A DNA stretch of 5,049 nt, from NCBI GenBank assembly GCA_041584755.1, contig JBFHDK010000113.1, forward strand, positions 1 to 5,049. The letters run 5' to 3'. The notes below the pieces were generated by a model, which did not search any database, was not told the DNA's origin, and worked only from the letters and a program-made list of their open reading frames with translations. How positions within the stretch are numbered: the stretch's first letter is position 1; each line of letters opens with the position of its first letter. The translations under genes and the position numbers were made by a program. The DNA is from HB2-32-21 sp003448675 (GTDB lineage: Bacteria > Pseudomonadota > Gammaproteobacteria > Pseudomonadales > Porticoccaceae). Below, piece after piece: positions 1 through 4,911 of this stretch.

Positions 1-311
<311 letters not shown>

Positions 312-522
312 ATAATAGAAACGATTGTGTTCGCCCTATTCTTGCTGGATAGTGTTGCCGACGCACTGCTTAATGATTATTTACGCTTTGGCTAGGTATT
401 TTAAGTATTTGACCCGATGATGGTACCAGCCATTATCCGGTGCCGTTGCCAGCTGATTTGTGGCAACCAGACATCGCCAGCAGATGATGGCCAATACGGC
501 TGTCGCTGGAGTCAAACCACTT
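312..522 (+). other. 23S-5S internal transcribed spacer
   Basis: These 211 bases separate the 23S and 5S genes. No tRNA is present, as is usual for this spacer. Several short hairpins are visible. One at 336-352 has CTATTC and GGATAG arms around a 5-base loop. One at 416-437 has GATGATGG and CCATTATC arms around a 6-base loop, an 8-bp stem with one G-T pair. One at 445-467 has GTTGCC and GGCAAC arms around an 11-base loop. By analogy with other rrn operons the spacer is removed by RNase III/E-type processing. Any specific cut site is inference, because the partner sequence upstream of 23S is not visible. Confidence 0.85.
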
Positions 523-642
523 TGCCTGGCGACCATAGAGACGTGGAACCACCTGAATCCATCCCGAACTCAGAAGTGAAACGCGTTATCGCCGATGGTA
601 GTATGGGGACTCCCCATGCGAGAGTAGGTCATTGCCAGGCGC
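523..642 (+). rRNA. rrf: 5S ribosomal RNA
   Basis: The full 5S rRNA is about 120 nt. The terminal helix is formed by TGCCTGGCG at the 5' end and GCCAGGC near the 3' end. The conserved internal blocks CCGAACTCAGAAGTGAAACG, GCCGATGGTAGT and CCCCATGCGAGAGTAGG match gammaproteobacterial 5S. Ends are set by alignment with the E. coli molecule and may be off by one or two bases. It is the last gene of the rrn operon and is followed nine bases later by an intrinsic terminator. Confidence 0.97.
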
Positions 643-650
643 TTAATCCG

Positions 651-683
651 AAAACCCCCAGCGGTAAGCCGTTGGGGGTTTTT
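651..683 (+). terminator. rrn operon intrinsic terminator
   Basis: A 14-bp stem is formed by AAAACCCCCAGCGG (651-664) and CCGTTGGGGGTTTT (669-682), with one G-T pair and a TAAG loop. A run of five T ends it at 683. The A-run on the left and T-run on the right make it potentially bidirectional. Its position just after 5S marks the end of the rrn transcript. Confidence 0.93.
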
Positions 684-741
684 GTTGTGCCGAAACATAT
701 TTCATTTCTGTTTGTAGGGACTCCGCATGGGCGGCAGGCCG

Positions 742-747
742 TATAAT
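742..747 (+). promoter_or_regulatory. Candidate promoter -10 box upstream of the TauE/SafE gene
   Basis: A perfect TATAAT is followed by a very GC-rich stretch (CCCCGGGC), a discriminator type often seen at growth-rate-controlled promoters. It lies 59 bases past the rrn terminator and about 50 bases before the transporter start. No good -35 exists at 16-18 bp spacing; the nearest resemblance is GGGACT at 717-722 with a 19-bp spacer. A perfect 6-bp inverted repeat, GGCGGC (730-735) and GCCGCC (765-770), brackets the -10 and might act as an operator. This is inference from base composition and position only. Confidence 0.45.
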
Positions 748-786
748 CCCCGGGCTCAACACTCGCCGCCACTGCGTTGACTGGTA

Positions 787-794
787 AAAGGGGG
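787..794 (+). promoter_or_regulatory. Ribosome binding site choosing ATG 798
   Basis: AAAGGGGG sits just upstream of ATG 798. The purine core is 3-6 bases from the start codon, depending on which bases pair. This favours ATG 798 over the upstream TTG at 777, which has no such site. ATG 807, three codons further in, is a possible alternative with GGAG at 800-803. Confidence 0.55.
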
Positions 795-797
795 TTT

Positions 798-1586
798 ATG
801 GAGACTATGGTTGTATACCTGCTGGCCGGAGTCGTTGCGGGTTTGCTGGGGGGGCTGTTCGGTCTTGGCGGCGGCGCTATCGTCGTGCCAGTGCTGATTT
901 ACAGTTTTTCTCTCAGTGGCTTTGAGAAAAGCGTATTAACCCATATGGCCATTGGTACCTCGCTCGCTACTATCGTTATCACTTCGCTAAGTTCGGTATA
1001 TGTGCATCACCGCAACGCTGCTGTCTTGTGGCAAATTACCGGTTGGATGGCGCCGGGGATTGGTCTGGGTGTGATCGGTGGAGGGCTACTGGCCACGGCG
1101 CTGTCAGGCGCTGCTTTGCAAGGCTTATTTGGCGCCTTCCTGATTGCCGTCGCCATACAGATGTCTTTTGGAGGTAATCCAAAGCCCCACAGAGACTTGC
1201 CCGGCTCCCTTGGGGTTACTAGTAGCGCGGCAGGCATTGGTTTTGTATCCGGGATCTTTGGAATTGGTGGTGGCTCCCTCAGTGTTCCCTATCTTGCATA
1301 TTGCAATGTGGGCATAGCCAAAGCAATTGGTACTTCTGCTGCCCTGGGTTTTCCCATCGCGGTTTTGGGTGCGTTGACCTATGCGGCAAGAGGTTGGGGA
1401 GCGTCGGACTTGCCCGCTGGTGCGCTTGGTTATGTGTTTTTACCTGCGTTTTTGGGTATAACATTGACTAGTATCCCGGCAGCCCGTCTGGGGGCTCTGT
1501 TGGCTCATCGCTTGCCGGCCATATTGCTCAAGAGGTTGTTTGCTCTGGTGGCATTTTTGCTGGGTGTGAGTTTTGTTATTCCCTGA
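798..1586 (+). CDS. TauE/SafE-family membrane transporter (putative sulfite/organosulfur or anion exporter)
   Basis: A 262-residue integral membrane protein of the TauE/SafE (formerly DUF81) family. Members are proposed to export sulfite, sulfoacetate or related organic anions across the inner membrane; the substrate here cannot be read from sequence. The internal duplication typical of the family is visible: GGLFGLGGGAIVVPVL at residues 18-33 recurs as SGIFGIGGGSLSVPYL at 151-166, and GTSLAT (53-58) parallels GTSAAL (178-183). Hydrophobic stretches suggest about eight membrane segments, near 4-31, 50-68, 78-100, 105-122, 140-165, 175-196, 207-228 and 242-260. Length is normal for the family. 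The ATG at 798 is preferred because it follows a purine-rich site; a TTG at 777 would add seven residues. No sulfur-metabolism gene is adjacent, so the neighbourhood gives no clue to the substrate. It lies alone after the rrn terminator, 64 bp before birA, and may be co-transcribed with it. Confidence 0.9.
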   Translation: METMVVYLLAGVVAGLLGGLFGLGGGAIVVPVLIYSFSLSGFEKSVLTHMAIGTSLATIVITSLSSVYVHHRNAAVLWQITGWMAPGIGLGVIGGGLLATALSGAALQGLFGAFLIAVAIQMSFGGNPKPHRDLPGSLGVTSSAAGIGFVSGIFGIGGGSLSVPYLAYCNVGIAKAIGTSAALGFPIAVLGALTYAARGWGASDLPAGALGYVFLPAFLGITLTSIPAARLGALLAHRLPAILLKRLFALVAFLLGVSFVIP

Positions 1587-1595
1587 GAACAAAGC

Positions 1596-1620
1596 GCCGA
1601 GATTTGGATCGGATTTCGGC
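1596..1620 (+). other. Short hairpin in the transporter-birA gap
   Basis: GCCGAGAT (1596-1603) pairs with ATTTCGGC (1613-1620), an 8-bp stem with one G-T pair and a 9-base loop. It begins nine bases after the transporter stop codon. There is no T-run after it, so it does not look like a full intrinsic terminator. It could attenuate transcription or protect the 3' end of the transporter message. Confidence 0.4.
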
Positions 1621-1647
1621 TGATTCTCTCGTAAATGGATCGGGTTT
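1605..1647 (+). repeat. Imperfect direct repeat just upstream of birA
   Basis: TGGATCGGATTT (1605-1616) recurs as TGGATCGGGTTT (1636-1647), 11 of 12 bases the same. The two copies start 31 bp apart, about three helical turns. The second copy ends three bases before the birA ATG and includes its weak ribosome binding region. Placement on the same helix face could suit a DNA-binding protein, but chance is possible. The repeat does not resemble the TTGTAAACC-type palindrome of known BirA operators. Confidence 0.4.
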
Positions 1648-1650
1648 GAA

Positions 1651-2619
1651 ATGAGTGATACCTGGAAAGCGGTGTTGGGCCTCCTGGCCAGTGGTGAGCG
1701 ATTGTCGGGGTCCGCCATTGGTGAGCAATTGGGTATCAGTCGATCAGCGGTCTGGAAGCACATGCAGCAACTCCAGCAGTGGGGCGTGCCTGTCCGGAAA
1801 CATCGGGGCCAGGGCTACCAGATCGAAGGCGGTATTGAGCTGTTGTCCCACTCCGGGATTAGCTCGCAGCTGTCGCCTGTTGCCGGCGGTTTATTACGGG
1901 AACTGCATCTGTTGGATCATATCGACTCGACCAATATCTACGCGAAGAATCTTCTGGAAATTGGTCGCGGCGCCGGGCAGGTGTGCCTCGCCGAGCGACA
2001 AACCCAGGGTCGGGGTCGGCTGGGGCGAACCTGGTTTAGCCCTTTCGGCCGTAACATTTATTTGTCCGCCACCTGGGAATTCGATCAAGGGGTGGCGGTA
2101 ATGGAAGGCCTTAGTCTGGCCGTAGGCGTGGCGGTGTGTAGGACTATTCGGGAGCTGGGTATTTCGGAGGCCGGTCTCAAATGGCCCAACGATATTCTCC
2201 TGGAGGGCCGAAAAGTGGGTGGCATTTTACTTGAGATGCTGGGTGATCCTGTTGGTCCCTGTCAGGTGGTGGTAGGCATCGGCATCAACTTTGCGATGCC
2301 CGGGAACGCCGAGATCGACCAGCCATGGGCGGATCTTGGCGGTCGCCAGAGTCTGAGCCGCAACGGCCTCGCCGCGGCGCTTATTTCTAAACTGCTCCCC
2401 CTGCTGTCGACCTATGCGGAAGAGGGCTTTTCCACTTATCGCGAACCATGGGAGAAATTCGATAGCCATTGTGGTGAACGCGTGCGCTTGATCACGCCGG
2501 GCAAAACTATTGATGGCATTGCCCGCGGCGTGTCCGACACGGGGGAGATTTGTCTGGAGGTAAATGGTGAGGAGCAATATTTCAGCGGCGGTGAAATTAG
2601 CCTCAGGCGGGCCCAGTGA
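1651..2619 (+). CDS. birA: Bifunctional biotin--[acetyl-CoA-carboxylase] ligase / biotin operon repressor BirA
   Basis: BirA activates biotin with ATP to biotinyl-5'-AMP and transfers it to the lysine of AccB, the biotin carrier subunit of acetyl-CoA carboxylase, in the cytoplasm. The 322 residues match the long, DNA-binding class. Residues 5-60 form a winged helix-turn-helix (SGSAIGEQLGISRSAVWKHM at 19-38), which in this class represses biotin synthesis genes when bound to biotinyl-AMP. The catalytic domain shows DSTN (92-95), the adenylate-binding loop QGRGRLGRTW (119-128), KWPND (177-181) and KVGGILLE (188-195), whose lysine corresponds to the catalytic K183 of E. coli. The C-terminal SH3-like domain ends with SGGEISLR (312-319). 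All expected motifs are intact. The ribosome binding site is weak (CGGG six bases from ATG). The stop codon overlaps the coaX start, pointing to translational coupling. No classical BirA operator is seen in this window. Confidence 0.97.
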   Translation: MSDTWKAVLGLLASGERLSGSAIGEQLGISRSAVWKHMQQLQQWGVPVRKHRGQGYQIEGGIELLSHSGISSQLSPVAGGLLRELHLLDHIDSTNIYAKNLLEIGRGAGQVCLAERQTQGRGRLGRTWFSPFGRNIYLSATWEFDQGVAVMEGLSLAVGVAVCRTIRELGISEAGLKWPNDILLEGRKVGGILLEMLGDPVGPCQVVVGIGINFAMPGNAEIDQPWADLGGRQSLSRNGLAAALISKLLPLLSTYAEEGFSTYREPWEKFDSHCGERVRLITPGKTIDGIARGVSDTGEICLEVNGEEQYFSGGEISLRRAQ

Positions 2620-3338
2620 TTCTAGAAATCGACGCGGGCAATACCGCGATAAAATGGCGGGTCATCGATGGTGGCGTTAGCCTGGAGCGTGGATCGGCGA
2701 CTCACGAGCGCGAAACATGGACGCCAATGCTGGCTCGGAGTGGCGCCCTATCCAGAGTGCGTGTGTCTAACGTCTGTGGTGTGGATCTGGAGCGGGAGCT
2801 GCGCCGATGGGTACGGGAGCAAGCAGGGCTAAGCATCGAAGTGGCGCATTCCGAGCCCAGTACGGCGGGTGTTACCAATGGCTATAGAGAACCTGAAAAA
2901 CTTGGCGTGGATCGCTGGCTGGCGGTGGTGGCTGCGTGGAATGCCGTTGTCAGTCCCTGCGTGGTGGTCGATGCCGGAACCACCGTAACCGTGGATTTCA
3001 TCGGCGCCGGCGGAATGCATTTGGGCGGCTACATCGTGCCCGGTGAACAAATGATGTACCGGGCGCTTTTTAGTGACACAAAAGGTGTGCGTTTCGATCC
3101 AGGCCGCAACCACTCCTTACTTCCTGGGCGGGACACTGGGGAAGCTGTTGAAAATGGTTGTAGTGTCCTGATCGATTCTTTGGTTGCAAGAAGCCTTGCC
3201 TGGCTAAGAAAAAAAGAGAGAGAGGCCACGTTAGTTGTAACGGGCGGTGGTGCTGGCCAGTTTGATGCCCTGATCCGGGAAAACGCTCGCCATATTCCTG
3301 ACTTGGTGCTTGACGGCCTGGGCTATGCTTTGCCTTGA
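2616..3338 (+). CDS. coaX: Type III pantothenate kinase CoaX
   Basis: CoaX phosphorylates pantothenate with ATP, the first step of coenzyme A synthesis, in the cytoplasm. Type III enzymes belong to the ASKHA fold, usually form dimers, need a monovalent cation such as K+, and are not feedback-inhibited by CoA. The 240 residues are close to the usual family length. Visible motifs are the N-terminal phosphate-binding EIDAGNT (4-10), the GVDRW motif (97-101) with the putative catalytic Asp99, VVDAGTTVTVDF (117-128) with Asp119 in the cation/ATP region, GGYIVPG (137-143), and a glycine-rich VVTGGGA (207-213). The start is GTG 2616, sharing the four bases GTGA with the birA stop; AGGCGGG lies just upstream as a ribosome binding site. 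E. coli has the unrelated type I kinase CoaA next to birA, so the same job is done here by a non-homologous enzyme at the same locus. Confidence 0.96.
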   Translation: MILEIDAGNTAIKWRVIDGGVSLERGSATHERETWTPMLARSGALSRVRVSNVCGVDLERELRRWVREQAGLSIEVAHSEPSTAGVTNGYREPEKLGVDRWLAVVAAWNAVVSPCVVVDAGTTVTVDFIGAGGMHLGGYIVPGEQMMYRALFSDTKGVRFDPGRNHSLLPGRDTGEAVENGCSVLIDSLVARSLAWLRKKEREATLVVTGGGAGQFDALIRENARHIPDLVLDGLGYALP

Positions 3339-3344
3339 TCAAGC

Positions 3345-3350
3345 AAGGAA
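3345..3350 (+). promoter_or_regulatory. Ribosome binding site choosing ATG 3356
   Basis: AAGGAA ends five bases before ATG 3356, a near-ideal arrangement. It decides against the in-frame TTG at 3335, which overlaps the coaX stop and would add seven polar residues in front of the membrane anchor. Confidence 0.7.
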
Positions 3351-3355
3351 CAGCT

Positions 3356-4027
3356 ATGAGGTGGTTTGCGGCAGTATTATTGTTATTCAATCTGCTAGCC
3401 TATTACTGGTATGGCCGACAATATTCCGTAGTCGATTCCGTGGAGGTAAGTTCCGGGATAGATGATGAAGTGTCACCACTGGTGCTGGTGTCTGAACAGC
3501 CGCATGCAGCGCGAGAAGCCAGCGCAATCGATATCCCCGCGTCCGCCGAAAATGGGGCTTCGTGCTGGATTTTGGGCCCTCTGGATGAGCCAATTATTCA
3601 GCGCTTGTCCACAGAGATGGAGGCTGCCGGCCTGTCTGTGTTGGCGCGCAATGATATCGATACAGATATCGAGGGTTATTGGGTGTATCTGCCAGCCCAG
3701 AAATCTGAGCTGGAAAGGGCGGCCTTGTTAAAAGCCTTGCAGGCGGATGATATCGATTTTTTTGTCTTTGGTAATGGCAAACTTGAAAACAGTGTCTCCC
3801 TGGGGTTTTTCAAGGAGCGGGGTAACGCTGACCAGAAACATGAAGAGCTGCAGGCCGCGGGTTACTCCCCGGTGGTGGCGTCAACTTCGAGTCTTGGCGG
3901 GAGTTTTTGGATATCGATGTCGGGTCTCACTTTTGACTTGCTGTCGAAGGCGTTTTGGCGGGATATGGGCAGGCTTAGCCCAACGATGATGGTGGAAACT
4001 ACCGGTTGCGGTAAGACGAAGGGTTGA
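3356..4027 (+). CDS. Membrane-anchored SPOR-like domain protein, function unknown
   Basis: A 223-residue protein with a short N-terminus (MRW) and a single hydrophobic segment at about 4-19 (FAAVLLLFNLLAYYWYG). It is probably an inner-membrane anchor with the rest in the periplasm. A low-complexity linker (about 25-65) leads to two regions: a Cys-containing stretch with CWILGP (70-75) followed by a predicted helix, and a SPOR-like section at about 108-175 containing YWVYLPAQKS, FFVFGNGKLENSVSLGFFKE and a final LQAAGYSPVV. SPOR domains bind denuded peptidoglycan strands, often at division septa; the assignment here rests on the general pattern and is not certain. The only two cysteines are Cys70 and Cys218, in the predicted periplasmic part, so a disulfide is possible. 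It begins 17 bases after coaX and is likely in the same operon. Nothing ties its role to coaX or birA biochemically. Confidence 0.75.
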   Translation: MRWFAAVLLLFNLLAYYWYGRQYSVVDSVEVSSGIDDEVSPLVLVSEQPHAAREASAIDIPASAENGASCWILGPLDEPIIQRLSTEMEAAGLSVLARNDIDTDIEGYWVYLPAQKSELERAALLKALQADDIDFFVFGNGKLENSVSLGFFKERGNADQKHEELQAAGYSPVVASTSSLGGSFWISMSGLTFDLLSKAFWRDMGRLSPTMMVETTGCGKTKG

Positions 4028-4083
4028 GGCTGCGTGTGCAAAACATGAGGCCACACAGGCACTTTCATTTGCATATCCATAAA

Positions 4084-4123
4084 AAACGCTGAGTTTGTCT
4101 TTATATGCCCATGCTAAGCGTTT
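4084..4123 (+). other. Inverted repeat between the SPOR-like gene and the tRNA promoter
   Basis: AAACGCT (4084-4090) and AGCGTTT (4117-4123) are perfectly complementary over 7 bp around a 26-base loop. A second perfect 6-bp pair, GCATAT (4071-4076) and ATATGC (4103-4108), interlocks with it, so the two stems cannot both form as simple hairpins. There is no proper T-run after the second arm, so it is at most a weak terminator for the birA-coaX-SPOR operon. The rest of the 4028-4130 gap shows no gene. Confidence 0.35.
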
Positions 4124-4130
4124 GAATTTG

Positions 4131-4159
4131 TTGCGTGATCAGTGCAATTTCAATAGAAT
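4131..4159 (+). promoter_or_regulatory. Sigma-70 promoter of the tRNA-Thr/tRNA cluster
   Basis: TTGCGT (4131-4136) and TAGAAT (4154-4159) are separated by exactly 17 bp; they match consensus at 4 of 6 and 5 of 6 positions. The -10 is followed by GC-rich CGCGC, the discriminator type associated with stringent control of stable RNA promoters. The mature tRNA starts 26 bases after the end of the -10, giving a 5' leader of roughly 18 nt for RNase P to remove. Confidence 0.75.
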
Positions 4160-4184
4160 CGCGCTTCTTTTTTGAATAGATATT

Positions 4185-4260
4185 GCTGGCGTAGCTCAGT
4201 TGGTAGAGCAGCTGACTTGTAATCAGCCGGTCGGGGGTTCGACTCCTCTCGCCAGCTCCA
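4185..4260 (+). tRNA. thrU: tRNA-Thr (anticodon TGT)
   Basis: A 76-nt cloverleaf with encoded CCA. The acceptor arms GCTGGCG and CGCCAGC pair fully. The D arm is GCTC/GAGC, the anticodon stem GCTGA/TCAGC, and the loop CTTGTAA places anticodon TGT at 4218-4220, reading ACA and other ACN codons. The T stem GGGGG/CCTCT carries two G-T pairs, at 49-65 and 51-63, positions that influence EF-Tu binding. It is the first tRNA of the cluster and occupies the place of thrU in E. coli; the gene symbol is by synteny. An intrinsic terminator follows six bases after the CCA. Confidence 0.98.
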
Positions 4261-4265
4261 TTATC

Positions 4266-4292
4266 AACCAGGCGGCAGGCCTGGTTTTTTTT
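4266..4292 (+). terminator. Intrinsic terminator after tRNA-Thr(UGU)
   Basis: AACCAGGC (4266-4273) and GCCTGGTT (4279-4286) form a perfect 8-bp stem with a 5-base loop (GGCAG). The T tract runs from 4285 to 4292, partly within the stem. By every sequence criterion this is a rho-independent terminator. It lies inside the tRNA cluster, between the first and second tRNAs. Confidence 0.88.
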
Positions 4293-4305
4293 GCAGGGAA
4301 TGAAG

Positions 4306-4334
4306 TTGACAAAGGGGGGGTGAGTGCGGACAAT
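4306..4334 (+). promoter_or_regulatory. Sigma-70 promoter of tRNA-Tyr and downstream genes
   Basis: A perfect -35 TTGACA (4306-4311) is spaced exactly 17 bp from GACAAT (4329-4334; 4 of 6 consensus). The spacer holds a run of seven G. GCTCGCCC follows the -10, a GC-rich discriminator. The mature tRNA-Tyr begins 16 bases after the -10, giving a very short leader of about 9 nt. It follows the terminator directly and would restart transcription for Tyr, Gly, Thr(GGU) and tuf. Confidence 0.8.
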
Positions 4335-4349
4335 GCTCGCCCTTTTCCG

Positions 4350-4433
4350 GGAGGGGTTCCCGAGTGGCCAAAGGGATCAGACTGTAAATCTGACGCGAAA
4401 GCTTCGGTGGTTCGAATCCACCCCCCTCCACCA
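4350..4433 (+). tRNA. tyrU: tRNA-Tyr (anticodon GTA)
   Basis: An 84-nt class II tRNA with encoded CCA. The acceptor stem is GGAGGGG/CCCCTCC, and the anticodon stem TCAGA/TCTGA with loop CTGTAAA puts GTA at 4384-4386. A long variable arm (CGCGAAAGCTTC) is the tyrosine hallmark in bacteria, and the T arm is GGTGG/CCACC. The sequence is very close to the E. coli molecule. It is the second tRNA of the cluster, in the place of E. coli tyrU, and has its own promoter immediately upstream. Confidence 0.98.
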
Positions 4434-4518
4434 AAGTTAGGTAATAGTTGGCTGATTGTTAGACAAAAAGCTACTGACGATTATGAATGTTCGGAGCTTT
4501 ATACAGCGGGTTGGTGCT

Positions 4519-4592
<74 letters not shown>

Positions 4593-4619
4593 GGTTAAAG
4601 CAGATGTGTCGGGATTAAA

Positions 4620-4695
<76 letters not shown>

Positions 4696-4699
4696 GTTT

Positions 4700-4878
4700 G
4701 CCACCGGCGCTTGCGAGAAGTTTGCGAAGAGTGGTGTTTTGGTGCCGGTGTTGGCGATAGCTCACCCCGCCGGAAACGAGCAATATAAACAGATACAGGC
4801 GGGCGGCATGATGTCGCCAGCTAATGGGTTGTTAAAGCGATTTTTAAGCTGTGAACGCACAGAGCGATGGAACTCTGT
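4700..4878 (+). other. Structured leader between tRNA-Thr(GGU) and tuf
   Basis: The 216-bp gap holds no gene. Three hairpins are visible. CACCGGC (4702-4708) pairs perfectly with GCCGGTG (4744-4750) and can extend inward and, with a bulge, outward. GGCGGC (4802-4807) pairs with GTCGCC (4813-4818) around a 5-base loop with one G-T pair. ACAGAG (4859-4864) pairs with CTCTGT (4873-4878) around an 8-base loop, ending 33 bases before the tuf ATG. None is followed by a T-run, so none looks like an intrinsic terminator. No convincing promoter is seen; tuf is probably transcribed from the tRNA promoters, as tufB is in E. coli. The stems could serve in 3' processing of the last tRNA or in tuf mRNA control. 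Confidence 0.5.
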
Positions 4879-4897
4879 TGTTAGTTGGTCCTTGAAG

Positions 4898-4902
4898 AGG
4901 AG
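4898..4902 (+). promoter_or_regulatory. Ribosome binding site of tuf
   Basis: AGGAG, within a longer purine tract (AAGAGGAGAGG), lies nine bases before ATG 4912. This is a strong site, suited to a highly expressed protein. Confidence 0.85.
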
Positions 4903-4911
4903 AGGCGCGTA

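Noticed and set aside
417..746. 109-codon open frame covering part of the spacer, the 5S gene, the terminator and the -10 box
   Set aside because: It overlaps 5S rRNA and the rrn terminator entirely; the translation has no protein-like pattern.
777..797. TTG 777 as the start of the transporter
   Set aside because: It adds only polar residues with no ribosome binding site, whereas ATG 798 follows AAAGGGGG and begins just before the first membrane segment.
1596..1620. Hairpin after the transporter as an intrinsic terminator
   Set aside because: The stem has no T-run after it (TGATTCTCTC follows), so readthrough into birA is likely.
3335..3355. TTG 3335 as the start of the SPOR-like protein, overlapping the coaX stop
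   Set aside because: AAGGAA at 3345-3350 is well placed for ATG 3356, and the longer form puts polar residues before the anchor.
1007..4080. Several minus-strand open frames of 61-116 codons opposite the transporter, birA, coaX and the SPOR-like gene
   Set aside because: All lie antisense to well-recognised genes, lack ribosome binding sites and show no domain-like pattern.
4456..4484. TTGTTA, 17 bp, GATTAT as a promoter for tRNA-Gly
   Set aside because: Both hexamers match only 4 of 6 positions and the likely start would leave a leader of about 25-30 nt; co-transcription with tRNA-Tyr explains the gene without it.
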